A stretch of 59,395 nucleotides of DNA from Candidatus Gastranaerophilales bacterium (GTDB lineage Bacteria > Cyanobacteriota > Vampirovibrionia > Gastranaerophilales > Gastranaerophilaceae), in contig CAAFYU010000057.1 of assembly GCA_900767135.1 (NCBI GenBank), forward strand, positions 1-59,395, read 5' to 3'. Positions 8,803 to 17,161 of this stretch are shown piece after piece. How positions within the stretch are numbered: the first letter of the stretch is position 1; each line of letters starts with the position of its first letter. Below the pieces are notes generated by a model. That model was not told the DNA's origin. It saw only the letters and a list, made by a program, of their open reading frames with translations, and searched no databases. A program made the position numbers and the translations under genes.

Positions 8803-10974
8803 TTATTTCGCTAAATTTAAACTATCCCAAATAGAACTTAATGATTGTAATTCAAATTTTGTTTGAGAGTTGTTTATAATTTGTGCGATAGCGTTACGGT
8901 TTACGTCTGTCAGTTTGTAAGAAAATTCTGCTGATTCATCTCCGCCGACTTTGTGTGAAAGTTCGTGAAGAGCAGTTTCTAACACATCTGATAGTCGTGC
9001 TCTGTCGAGGTAGTTTTTATCAAGCCAGAAGCCCTTTGAAGTACCTCTATCAATGATAGCTTCTGCAAGTGTGTCTTGATAATCTTTTTCTTTCGCAGCG
9101 GTGTTATCAAACATATAGATATGAGTATTCATTTCGTCTGGGGTAAAATGTTTTTCTTCTAAAGCCGGTTTGAGTTTGTTTAATGCTTCTTTTAGAATAA
9201 GAATTTTCTTTTTCTGAATTTCATTAGGAATAACTACATCATGGTTTCTTGCTTCTCCAATGAGTTCGTGGATTGTTTGCATGCCCAAGCTATTAAATTT
9301 TTTATTACAAACAATGTAGCCTTTTGCAAAAAGATCTTCAATCACATCATTGCTAGCATTTGAATATGCTAAATATTTGTCAGGAAATTTAATTGTCATT
9401 CCTTGTTTCCAAGTTGAACTAGATAGTAGTATCCGATCTAAAAAACCGCCAATTGGAGTTCTTTCTTCAAATACACCCCAACTACCTTCTAAAGATTTTA
9501 ACAGTTTTGGAAAATCTTCGTCTTTGGTTTTCTTCAGTATCCAACGTCCTAGCTGTTTGAGATTATCTGTGTTTAATGAAATTCTATCTCTTGATGGGTC
9601 AAGAATATCAATTGGCGGTTTTTCTTTTATGAAAAATACAACATCATCTAAGCCATCATAGCTTCCATCAAATTCAAATCTTTGACCTGCTATATAGATG
9701 CCACCTTTTTCGCCTTTTGGAAGATTTTTAATGCCTATTACTTCATTTTCAAAATCTGGACATTTAAAATGTTCGTTACCTGAATTATAAAAACGGTTAA
9801 TTGTTTTTCTAAAAGATTCAAGTAAATCTTTATCACTTGTTTCAAATTCAAAATAATTGCCATCAAGTTTTGGAGTTTTGTCAAGAGAATAAGTTAAAAC
9901 TCTGTCATTTGAAAGATTTCCTTTTTCAAGAGAATATATCAATTTCCAGTTGTCTGAAGCGATTTTTACATCTTCAGCACCGCAATCTTTTAAGAGTTTA
10001 AGCACAGCCATTTTTAAGCCTTCACCATAGTTTCCGGCGGCTTTTGAATCATTGCGTTTCGAAGATTCACCTATATATACGGCTTTATCCGGAGTGTACG
10101 TAGATTTTCCTTCAATTCTAACTTTATATTTGCCGTTAGCAGTTGGTTCAAAGTTTAATCTTACGCCATCAAGAGTTTGTCCATGACCGTCAAAGAAGTT
10201 TTGCATTACATCTCTTGCAATTTTGTCATTATTCCACTGAACAGAATCGGCATATTTTTCAGAAATATTTGTCTTTTGTTTATACACAGGACTAAAATCG
10301 CTAGAATCTATGTGTGTGATTTTGGTTTCACTAGACATCGGAATTTCAAAATTAAATCTTCCATCAGCTCCAATTTCAGGAATATCAAGTTTTTGTATAT
10401 AACTTCTGTTTGTAGTTCCAACATGTGTTGGAAGGTCTAATGCTGTTTCAGGAAGTTCTCGTTTCCCTTTTCCAATAACAGGTGGAGTTGTGATATCATA
10501 ATCAAGCTTACCTTTTTCGATTTTTTCATGAAGAGATTTTCTTATATTATCAAGAATTTCTTGCGGGGAGTTTTCTCTATCAAAAAGGGCGTCAAATTGA
10601 CCTCTTACCTGTTTAGCCTCTTCTTCCAGTTTTTTGTTTAATTTTGTGAGTGTATCATTTTTAGATGCTAAATCGTTTACTTTTTTCTCAGTTGTTTGTA
10701 AAGTTGTTTGAAGCCCCTCGTTATTAGATGTCAGTTCTGTTACTTTTTTACCGAGTTTGTTTATTTTAGACATATTCCCATGGTAAATTACTCCACCGGC
10801 AAGAGTAGCTGCTGATAAAGCTGTTACTAATGCAATTGCACTAACTTGTTTTTTGTTGAATTTCTTTTCATCTTTTTCTACGTTTTCCGGTTTCGGGGGT
10901 GGGGAAACCGTTTCGTTTTCACCCTTAAAATTCAAAGGTGTACAAAAATTTGATTTAATTTTTGAAATTTCCAT
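8803..10974 (-). CDS. Membrane-anchored protein with GHKL/Hsp90-like ATPase fold and C-terminal HExxH motif
   Basis: About 723 residues. Order: a short N-terminus with LNFKGENET; a transmembrane helix at about 45-68 (AIALVTALSAATLAGGVI); a coiled coil at about 70-135; a globular part with an N-box-like DVMQNFFDGHG (about 255) and GNYGEGLKMAVLKLL (about 315), which together resemble the GHKL (Hsp90/MutL/histidine-kinase) nucleotide pocket; and near residue 670 the zincin-like ALHELSHKVGGDESAEF, with HExxH and a downstream Glu that could complete a zinc site. Start at the ATG at 10974, which has AGGT 9 nt upstream; an earlier ATG at 10992 is open but has no ribosome site. The combination is not one I recognise. 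It could be a surface or periplasmic effector or maintenance protease. Confidence 0.55.
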   Translation of the reverse strand: MEISKIKSNFCTPLNFKGENETVSPPPKPENVEKDEKKFNKKQVSAIALVTALSAATLAGGVIYHGNMSKINKLGKKVTELTSNNEGLQTTLQTTEKKVNDLASKNDTLTKLNKKLEEEAKQVRGQFDALFDRENSPQEILDNIRKSLHEKIEKGKLDYDITTPPVIGKGKRELPETALDLPTHVGTTNRSYIQKLDIPEIGADGRFNFEIPMSSETKITHIDSSDFSPVYKQKTNISEKYADSVQWNNDKIARDVMQNFFDGHGQTLDGVRLNFEPTANGKYKVRIEGKSTYTPDKAVYIGESSKRNDSKAAGNYGEGLKMAVLKLLKDCGAEDVKIASDNWKLIYSLEKGNLSNDRVLTYSLDKTPKLDGNYFEFETSDKDLLESFRKTINRFYNSGNEHFKCPDFENEVIGIKNLPKGEKGGIYIAGQRFEFDGSYDGLDDVVFFIKEKPPIDILDPSRDRISLNTDNLKQLGRWILKKTKDEDFPKLLKSLEGSWGVFEERTPIGGFLDRILLSSSTWKQGMTIKFPDKYLAYSNASNDVIEDLFAKGYIVCNKKFNSLGMQTIHELIGEARNHDVVIPNEIQKKKILILKEALNKLKPALEEKHFTPDEMNTHIYMFDNTAAKEKDYQDTLAEAIIDRGTSKGFWLDKNYLDRARLSDVLETALHELSHKVGGDESAEFSYKLTDVNRNAIAQIINNSQTKFELQSLSSIWDSLNLAK

Positions 10975-11127
10975 AAAATTTAACCTACACATTCTACCAT
11001 ATATATTAATAAAAAATTTTTGAAGTGAATATTGCTAAAATATAAAGAAATATTAAACTTTAACTTGCTTAAATTTATTGAAATGTGGGAATAATATACT
11101 TGGACAGTAATTTTAAAGGTCGCTTGT

Positions 11128-12087
11128 ATGGAGAAGAAAGCCAAAAAGCCTGAAAATTCGTCGTTCAAGGTCGAAGAAATTCCACTTACCCGAAAAGAGT
11201 TGAAAGATTTACTTAACTTTCATATTCCTTGTCTTTGCTGTGGAATGGATATGTTGCACCCGGATCTGTACATGCATCTGATGGAAATGAAAGAGCTCGG
11301 TGGCAAAGCGTCTTGTGCAATAAAAATATTGGAACCGTATGAAAAAGTTATGCACCCTGTTGAACGTCAGGTTTTCAATATGTTCAAAAGTATGGCAGGG
11401 AAATATCCGGATAAGAATTTTAAAGAACTTTTGATGATGAAAAAAGAGGTTCACGAACTTGCGTTAGTTAAAATTCAAAGTGGAATTTTTAATAAAATAA
11501 GCTTTTACAGACGAATTCTCCCGACAAAAATTGCAAGAAGGCTTAGAAAGTTGATTATTAAGACTAATGACATTATTTTTACACCGGAACCGCACAAGCC
11601 GTTTTCTCGTCGGATTTTCATACATAAACTGAAAAATATCGTGAAAACGATAGGAAATACGCGAATAGAAAACGAGATTTTGGAAATTGCAAGAAGGTTG
11701 CCAAGATCTAGTGATGAAGTTTGTGCTTTTGTTGTGAAAAACGCTAGAAAACGCCCTGAAATTATTGCCCTAAATCTTATTCACCCATCTGTCGGGACTT
11801 TTGAACATATTTTGCCTAAATGTATGAACGGCAAAAATAATTCTTTGAATTTTGCTCTGGAATGCTCTTATTGCAACAATTCTCGTCATCATTATCCTAT
11901 ATCGGAACAAATTGAAGAAAACCCTTTAATGCCCCAAAACGCACAATTTCAGGTGGATAAATTAATCTCTTTGTATAAAAAAGGTCTTTGTAAAAAAGAA
12001 TACATATTAAATTTGCAAAAAGTCCTGCGAGAAATGTCTGATGAGCTAATTTGTTTAGATTTAAGCGGAATAGAGTGTCCGTCATAA
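11128..12087 (+). CDS. HNH-endonuclease-like zinc protein with a large internal insertion
   Basis: A 319-residue soluble, basic protein. An N-terminal CLCC knuckle (about 35-38) and a C-terminal core, FEHILPKCMNGKNNSLNFALECSYCN split as EHILP, NSLN and CSYCNNSR (about 225-250), together match the elements of an HNH nuclease: Cys pair, His-x-x-Pro, Asn, second Cys pair, Arg. In ordinary HNH domains the first Cys pair lies only 15-25 residues before the His; here about 185 mostly helical residues separate them. It may cut nucleic acid or be a structural zinc protein. It stands alone between the ATPase-like gene (divergent) and the GntR-type gene (convergent). Confidence 0.5.
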   Translation: MEKKAKKPENSSFKVEEIPLTRKELKDLLNFHIPCLCCGMDMLHPDLYMHLMEMKELGGKASCAIKILEPYEKVMHPVERQVFNMFKSMAGKYPDKNFKELLMMKKEVHELALVKIQSGIFNKISFYRRILPTKIARRLRKLIIKTNDIIFTPEPHKPFSRRIFIHKLKNIVKTIGNTRIENEILEIARRLPRSSDEVCAFVVKNARKRPEIIALNLIHPSVGTFEHILPKCMNGKNNSLNFALECSYCNNSRHHYPISEQIEENPLMPQNAQFQVDKLISLYKKGLCKKEYILNLQKVLREMSDELICLDLSGIECPS

Positions 12088-12140
12088 TAGAATGAAAAAA
12101 CTTACTACTAAATCAAAAAACTATTAATTTGAAATCCTTA

Positions 12141-13280
12141 TTAATTATCCAAAACTTCTGCATATTTAGGGTTTACGGCAAGCCATTTAAAAGCTTGTTC
12201 TTCTGTTTCCGGAATATCAATCACAAAAGTTCCGCCGTAACGACCTCTTGAAAATGCTAAGTAGCCTTCTTTGGCAAGATTATTGAACGCTTTTCTGATA
12301 GTGTTCGGACTAAGATCAAGCTGTTTTGCAAATTCGTTAATAGACGGAAGTTTTGAGCCGATTGAATAATTCTCAGCAATTAGTTTTTTTATGTGGTTTT
12401 GCGTTCTTTCGTAATAGTAGAATGCTGTATCAGGTGCAGGAGCAAAGATTGATGTTTCTTTTTTCTCGTCAAGATAATTGTCATTTGGCATTTTTATAAC
12501 AGTTGTACCATATCTGCCTCTGCGTGGTAATAAAATTCTTTCGTCGATAAGAGTTTGAAGTGCATCGTGAACAGTTTTTCCGCTCGTTGAGAATAATTTT
12601 GACAATTCTTCGTGTGCCGGAATTCTATCACCAATTTTAAGATTTTGAACAATATAATTTTTTAAGTCATCTTCCACTTTTTTTACAAGTGTTTGATTAG
12701 CGTCGATTGACTCGTCAAGTGTAAAATCAAGAGTCATAACATGCCAACCGCTATCGTGCGAATATTTGTACTTATGTTCCAACACTCCGTCAACTCCCAG
12801 CTGTTCAAGTGCAAGTCTTGTCGTATTGTCGGAATATCCGATGGCTTCAGCCAAATTTCTTGACGTCGGCAAGATAGATCCGATTTGAAGTTTGTTTTCA
12901 ATTATATATTGTTTAATAGAATTTACGGCAACTTCCCGTTTAGCAGTTTTTTTGCGAACTTCTTGATTTTCTGCATTTCTGTCTTTGATAAGTGTTCCCA
13001 TACATTGTTTTGCTTCGACATAACCAAGATCTTCAATGTATCTGATGGCATTTTGCACTGTTCCGATACTAACTCCAAGCATATAAGCAAGCTCCGGTTT
13101 AGATGGGAGCAAATAATTCGGTTTTACGGATTTATCGTTTTCAATCCAATTTATAAACCACTTTCCAAGAGCAACAGCTTTTGATTCTTTATGAACTTTA
13201 AGTTCAGGGAGTGGAAAATTAATATCACTAACTTTAATTTTGTGCAAATTACCTTTTTGCGGCCGAATATATTTTGTCAT
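12141..13280 (-). CDS. Regulator with four tandem GntR-type winged-helix domains
   Basis: A 379-residue protein made almost only of GntR-like winged helices. Repeats lie at about residues 42-100 (LPSKPELAYMLGVSIGTVQNAI), 120-175 (LPTSRNLAEAIGYSDNTTRLAL), 205-265 (IPAHEELSKLFSTSGKTVHDAL) and 297-356 (LPSINEFAKQLDLSPNTIRKAF), each with the helix-turn-helix; repeats 3 and 4 end in a GRYG-type wing. No UTRA, FCD, HutC or aminotransferase effector domain is present. Usual GntR proteins have one such domain and dimerise, so this polypeptide could contact four half-sites. Start at the ATG at 13280 (GAGG 9 nt upstream); a GTG at 13286 is possible. The target is unknown. Confidence 0.8.
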   Translation of the reverse strand: MTKYIRPQKGNLHKIKVSDINFPLPELKVHKESKAVALGKWFINWIENDKSVKPNYLLPSKPELAYMLGVSIGTVQNAIRYIEDLGYVEAKQCMGTLIKDRNAENQEVRKKTAKREVAVNSIKQYIIENKLQIGSILPTSRNLAEAIGYSDNTTRLALEQLGVDGVLEHKYKYSHDSGWHVMTLDFTLDESIDANQTLVKKVEDDLKNYIVQNLKIGDRIPAHEELSKLFSTSGKTVHDALQTLIDERILLPRRGRYGTTVIKMPNDNYLDEKKETSIFAPAPDTAFYYYERTQNHIKKLIAENYSIGSKLPSINEFAKQLDLSPNTIRKAFNNLAKEGYLAFSRGRYGGTFVIDIPETEEQAFKWLAVNPKYAEVLDN

Positions 13281-13369
13281 ACACACTTACCTCAGAATTT
13301 AATATTACACTATTAATAAAAAAACATCAAGATTTTTTTTGCGAGTTTATGAAGGAAAGTTTACAATAT

Positions 13370-13488
13370 GAGTGAGTAGTGAATAGTGAGTGGTGAATAG
13401 TGCATATAGCTCACTTTGTTCGAAAATAACTTTTGGTGCGATAGCACCTGTTTTGGACTTTTCACTATTCACTACTTACTATTCACCA
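13370..13488. repeat. Imperfect inverted repeat of TCACTATTCAC-type units
   Basis: The left part repeats GTGAATAGTG-like units (13378-13401) and the right part carries the complement (CACTATTCACTACTTACTATTCACC, 13463-13487, quoted here as position only for the long form). A small hairpin GGTGC-GATA-GCACC lies between them. The whole could form a long cruciform or an RNA hairpin. It is intergenic, between the GntR-type gene and the RHH gene. Confidence 0.55.
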
Positions 13489-13491
13489 AAC

Positions 13492-13515
13492 AAAAAAAGA
13501 CCACTTTCGTGGTCT
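13492..13515 (-). terminator. Terminator of the RHH gene
   Basis: On the minus strand, AGACCAC-GAAA-GTGGTCT (7-bp stem with a GAAA tetraloop) is followed by seven T. It begins inside the stop codon of the ribbon-helix-helix gene. Confidence 0.8.
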
Positions 13516-13703
13516 TACTCTAATAAAGCTTCTAACAATTCTGCATTTTTAGCGGAAGTTGTTGATTGTCGAACTTTCTGTTTGTAAATGTAAGTTCGAA
13601 GAGCTTCTCTAATTAATTCACTGCGAGATCTGTTTTCTCCATCTGCAACTTGATCGATTCTTTGCAAAAATTCTTCGGGCATTGAAATTAGTACGCGTGC
13701 CAT
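13515..13703 (-). CDS. Ribbon-helix-helix (CopG/MetJ-like) DNA-binding protein
   Basis: A 62-residue protein with an RHH fold: the beta strand ARVLISMPEEF, helix A (LQRIDQVAD), a turn with NRSRSELIREAL, and helix B. RHH dimers bind operators through the N-terminal strand and are often antitoxins or autorepressors. The ribosome site AAGGAG is well placed before the ATG at 13703 and the gene has its own terminator. No toxin gene is beside it, so an orphan regulator is as likely as an antitoxin. Confidence 0.8.
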   Translation of the reverse strand: MARVLISMPEEFLQRIDQVADGENRSRSELIREALRTYIYKQKVRQSTTSAKNAELLEALLE

Positions 13704-13911
13704 ATATTCTCCTTTTCTTTATCTATTAACAGTTCGCTATACATTAATAAAAACAATTTGATTTAAAAAAGTGCTATTTTTTATGCAAAAAATATATACA
13801 AATTTTGGAAAGTATTGATTTTATTAGGTAATAAGCCTATTATTTAAGTTAATAAAAGTTAATATATTGTAGATTAAGTATAAAAATTGTAATAAATTAC
13901 GGAGTCAAATT

Positions 13912-14113
13912 GCCACGATAGCGGAATGAGCAATAACTTGTTAGTGAAACAAATAGCAAAAACAGCCTTTGTTTGAGCGGTAAAGTTGTTTAATAGGCTG
14001 GCTTCATTCGCTGTCGCTCAGAATGACGACTTTGTAATCAGTTAATCATGTATATAGCGAGTTTGGCTGTTTCTGGTTGAGCTTACAAGTTATTAGTGAA
14101 TGGAGCGTGTGGC
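13912..14113. mobile_element. MITE-like element with imperfect terminal inverted repeats
   Basis: The ends pair imperfectly over about 33 bp: both read inward GCCAC, then AATAACTTGT, then AG (left 13912-13944; right, complemented, 14081-14113). Inside is TTCGCTGTCGCTCAGAATGAC, a short motif that recurs in many bacterial genomes as a dispersed repeat. There is no coding capacity. About 200 bp with inverted ends suits a non-autonomous element or a large RNA hairpin; no target-site duplication was established. Confidence 0.45.
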
Positions 14114-14122
14114 TGGTTTTGT

Positions 14123-14163
14123 GGAACTTTTTACACAAAAAGTTCCCGCTGTCCGCGTAGGAC
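14123..14163. other. Strong hairpin pair between the MITE-like element and pyrH
   Basis: A perfect 10-bp stem GGAACTTTTT / AAAAAGTTCC with an ACAC loop (14123-14146) is followed by a short GTCC-GCGTA-GGAC hairpin (14150-14162). No T-run follows, so it is not a classical terminator. It could be a leader structure for pyrH or a fragment of a repeat. Confidence 0.4.
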
Positions 14164-14285
14164 ATAATAAATATAATTTGTGAATTATGAATGCTGAAAT
14201 TTTAGTTTTCATTGAACATAAATTCTTTGTAAACAGCTTTACAATATCCTTGTTTTGGGGTAATATTTTGGAAAAGAGGTATCCA

Positions 14286-14996
14286 ATGAAATATAAGAGA
14301 ATTTTATTAAAAATAAGTGGAGAGGCACTTTTGGGAGATCAACAGTTTGGGATTGACCAAAAACCTGTCAGAATGATTGCGGAAGAGATTGAAAAAGCTC
14401 GTAAACTTGGTGCAGAAGTCGCTGTTGTTGTCGGGGGCGGAAATATCTTCCGAGGCATGAAAAACAGTGCAAAACTTGGCATGGATCAAGCATCTGGCGA
14501 TTATGTCGGAATGCTTGCAACAGTAATGAATGCGGTTGCACTTCAAAGTACATTAAATCAAATGAATATTCCTTGCAGAATTCAAAGTGCTATTACGATG
14601 AACCAAATTGCAGAACCATATATTAGACACCGTGCAATTAGGCACTTGGAAAAAGGCAGAGTTGTTATTTTTGCAGCAGGTACCGGAAATCCATTCTTTA
14701 CAACAGATACAGCTGCTGCATTGAGAGCATCTGAAATTAATGCAGAAGCTATGCTTATGGCTAAAAATGGAGTTGATGGAGTTTATACAGATGACCCAAA
14801 AACTAATCCGAATGCTAAAAAGTTAGATAAAATAACTTATGATGATATTATTATTAATGGCTTGAAGGTTATGGATACATCAGCTTGTGCGTTGTGTAAG
14901 CAAAACAATATTCCGATTGTTGTATTTGATTTTGATGCAAAAGATGGTATTACAGATATCTTAAACGGCAAGGAAATCGGAACTTATATAAATTAG
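14286..14996 (+). CDS. pyrH: UMP kinase
   Basis: A 236-residue bacterial-type UMP kinase of the amino-acid-kinase fold that makes UDP from UMP. Visible are RILLKISGEAL, VVVGGGNIFRG, the GTGNPFFTTDTAAALRA segment and DGVYTDDPK. An upstream in-frame ATG at 14187 has no ribosome site and adds a hydrophobic tail foreign to the family; AAAGAGG precedes the ATG at 14286. It opens pyrH-frr-cdsA-rnc-rpe, an order (pyrH-frr-cdsA) widely conserved in bacteria. Confidence 0.96.
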   Translation: MKYKRILLKISGEALLGDQQFGIDQKPVRMIAEEIEKARKLGAEVAVVVGGGNIFRGMKNSAKLGMDQASGDYVGMLATVMNAVALQSTLNQMNIPCRIQSAITMNQIAEPYIRHRAIRHLEKGRVVIFAAGTGNPFFTTDTAAALRASEINAEAMLMAKNGVDGVYTDDPKTNPNAKKLDKITYDDIIINGLKVMDTSACALCKQNNIPIVVFDFDAKDGITDILNGKEIGTYIN

Positions 14997-15032
14997 TAAT
15001 TGTAAAATTGAAATATAAAGAAAGAGGTAAAA

Positions 15033-15593
15033 ATGGAACTTGAAGAACTATTTTTGTTCGGTGAAGAAAAGATGGAAAAATCTATCACACAGCTTCACAA
15101 AGAATTTGGGTCTATCCGTTCAGGCAGAGCTAATCCGATGATTTTGGACAAAGTTTTGGTTGACTATTATGGAGCTCCAACTCCGCTAAGACAAATGTCA
15201 CAGGTTACTGTTCAAGACGGTACAACTCTTGTTATTACGCCTTATGACAAAACAATTTTGAAAGAAATCGAAAAAGCTATTATCAAGGCTGAAATTGGTA
15301 TTACTCCAAACAGTGACGGTATTTGTATTCGTCTTCCGTTCCCTCCTTTAACAGAAGAAAGAAGACGTGAAACAGCAAAAGACGTTAAAAAAATCGGTGA
15401 AGAAGCAAAAGTTGCGATTAGAAATATCCGTCGTGACATGACTGATGATTTGAAAAAAATCGAAAAAAGTGAAAATCTTCCTGAGGATATGGTGAAAGAC
15501 AATCAGGATAAAATTCAAAAACTAACAGATAAATACACCGGTATTATTGATAAAGCTGTTGCAGACAAAGAAAAAGAGGTTATGACAGTATAA
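15033..15593 (+). CDS. frr: Ribosome recycling factor
   Basis: A 186-residue protein with the family hallmarks: SIRSGRANPMILD, YYGAPTPLRQM, RLPFPPLTEERR and the three-helix-bundle C-terminus. With EF-G it splits the post-termination ribosome. It follows pyrH by 36 nt with an AAAGAGG ribosome site and its TAA overlaps the cdsA ATG by one base. Confidence 0.97.
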   Translation: MELEELFLFGEEKMEKSITQLHKEFGSIRSGRANPMILDKVLVDYYGAPTPLRQMSQVTVQDGTTLVITPYDKTILKEIEKAIIKAEIGITPNSDGICIRLPFPPLTEERRRETAKDVKKIGEEAKVAIRNIRRDMTDDLKKIEKSENLPEDMVKDNQDKIQKLTDKYTGIIDKAVADKEKEVMTV

Positions 15594-16471
15594 TGAATGA
15601 AACAAAAGGCTTGAATAAAAACGCAACAAGAATGTTGACAGGATTTATAATGGGAACAATTGCGATGGGTTGTATTATGCTCGGCGGAATCCCCTTACTT
15701 TTATTGCTGTCAATAATAATATTTTTTGCATCAAAAGAGTATGTTAAAATTCTTGAACATAAAGGTTTTTATCCAAGCCTTAAAATCATTCTTGTCGCAG
15801 AAGCTTTACTTGCGATAATCACTTATTTTGACAGGGTTGAATATGTTGCGTCTGCTCTTATTCTTTGTACATTTATGGCGTTTATGTGGGTGCTGTTTAG
15901 AGGTAGACAACCTTATATTGCCAATGTCGCAACAACAATTTTAGGTTTTGTTTATTGCGGATATTTCCCTCTACATTTGCAATTGTTACGAGATATGCAC
16001 TCTGTACAATTCAATGACGGATTAGGTTTTGTTGTAATGATGTTTACTTCAATCCTTTTGACTGATGTCGGTTGTTATTATGCCGGAACAAAGTTTGGAA
16101 AGCATAAGCTTGCACCTGTTGTAAGTCCGAACAAGACTATTGAAGGATCTGTTGGCGGTGCTGTTTGTGCTGTAATCGGTGCTAGTATTGTTGGCTTGTT
16201 TATTGCCAAAGTTTATATGCTGGATATCAAATGGTATATTCCTATTCTTGCAGGGCTTTTATGTACTGTATTTGCACAAATCGGTGACTTGTGTGAGTCA
16301 TTATTGAAACGTGATGCGGGCGTTAAAGATTCAGGAAATTCTCTTCCTGGACATGGCGGATTTTTGGATAGAACTGATAGTTTTATTTTTACAATTCCGG
16401 TAATGTATTATTTTTGTAAATACTTTGTGTTTTCACATGATATCGCTAATTTTATAAAAGGTTTATTTTAG
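15593..16471 (+). CDS. cdsA: Phosphatidate cytidylyltransferase
   Basis: A 292-residue polytopic membrane enzyme that makes CDP-diacylglycerol from phosphatidate and CTP. The CDS signature is complete near the C-terminus: SLLKRDAGVKDSG, then PGHGGFLDRTDS. SPNKTIEGSVGG in the middle is also typical. The start overlaps frr and the stop abuts rnc without a gap, so this is an operon. Confidence 0.96.
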   Translation: MNETKGLNKNATRMLTGFIMGTIAMGCIMLGGIPLLLLLSIIIFFASKEYVKILEHKGFYPSLKIILVAEALLAIITYFDRVEYVASALILCTFMAFMWVLFRGRQPYIANVATTILGFVYCGYFPLHLQLLRDMHSVQFNDGLGFVVMMFTSILLTDVGCYYAGTKFGKHKLAPVVSPNKTIEGSVGGAVCAVIGASIVGLFIAKVYMLDIKWYIPILAGLLCTVFAQIGDLCESLLKRDAGVKDSGNSLPGHGGFLDRTDSFIFTIPVMYYFCKYFVFSHDIANFIKGLF

Positions 16472-17161
16472 ATGAAAAATAAATTGGAAGAAATTTTTGG
16501 TATAAAAATAGATAATGTTGATTTGTTTAGATGTGCATTGACACACCCTTCTTTTACGAAGGAAAAGGATTTACCTTATGTTGAAAACTATGAACGCCTT
16601 GAATTTCTTGGCGATGCTGTTTTAAAGTTGGCTACATCTGATATTCTTTATAAAAAATATCCTGATTATACCGAGGGTGACTTGTCGAAAATCCGTTCTA
16701 TCGTGGTTTCTGATAATACTTTGTCAAAGATTGCCGAAAAAACAGATTTTTGTGATTTGATTATTTTGGCTCATCATGAGGCAAAGCAAGGGCTTGCACA
16801 TATTGAATCTGTTTGTGCTTGTGCTTTTGAGGCGGTTTTGGGTGCGTATTATTTGGATAACAAGTTTGAAGAAGTTATTCCGTTTTTAAAAAAGGTTTTG
16901 ATGCCGTATATTGAAGATGTTGATAAAAATTTCTGTAAATTCAATGCCAAAGCCATTTTACAGGAATACACACAGGGGTTAACTAAGGAAATCCCTGAAT
17001 ATAAACTTGTTGGAGAATCAGGGCCTGCTCACGATAAGACTTTTGAGATTGAAGTTTCGTATCAAAAACATGTTATTGCAAAAGGTGTTGGAAAGACTAA
17101 AAAAGAGGCTGAACAACACGCTGCTTTTGAAGCTTGTAAAAAACTTGGAGCTGTCGAATGA
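16472..17161 (+). CDS. rnc: Ribonuclease III
   Basis: A 229-residue double-strand-specific RNase. The catalytic signature YERLEFLGDAVL is present, and a second metal-binding acidic cluster FEAVLGAYYLD follows. A C-terminal dsRNA-binding domain ends with the usual GVGKTKKEAEQHAA helix. It processes rRNA precursors. The start abuts cdsA and the stop overlaps rpe by ATGA. Confidence 0.96.
   Translation: MKNKLEEIFGIKIDNVDLFRCALTHPSFTKEKDLPYVENYERLEFLGDAVLKLATSDILYKKYPDYTEGDLSKIRSIVVSDNTLSKIAEKTDFCDLIILAHHEAKQGLAHIESVCACAFEAVLGAYYLDNKFEEVIPFLKKVLMPYIEDVDKNFCKFNAKAILQEYTQGLTKEIPEYKLVGESGPAHDKTFEIEVSYQKHVIAKGVGKTKKEAEQHAAFEACKKLGAVE

Noticed and set aside
13515..13703. Toxin-antitoxin pair with the RHH protein as antitoxin
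   Set aside because: No small toxin frame is adjacent on either side; the gene has its own terminator.
14187..14285. N-terminal extension of pyrH from the ATG at 14187
   Set aside because: It has no ribosome site and adds a hydrophobic tail absent from UMP kinases; the ATG at 14286 has both a site and the family start.
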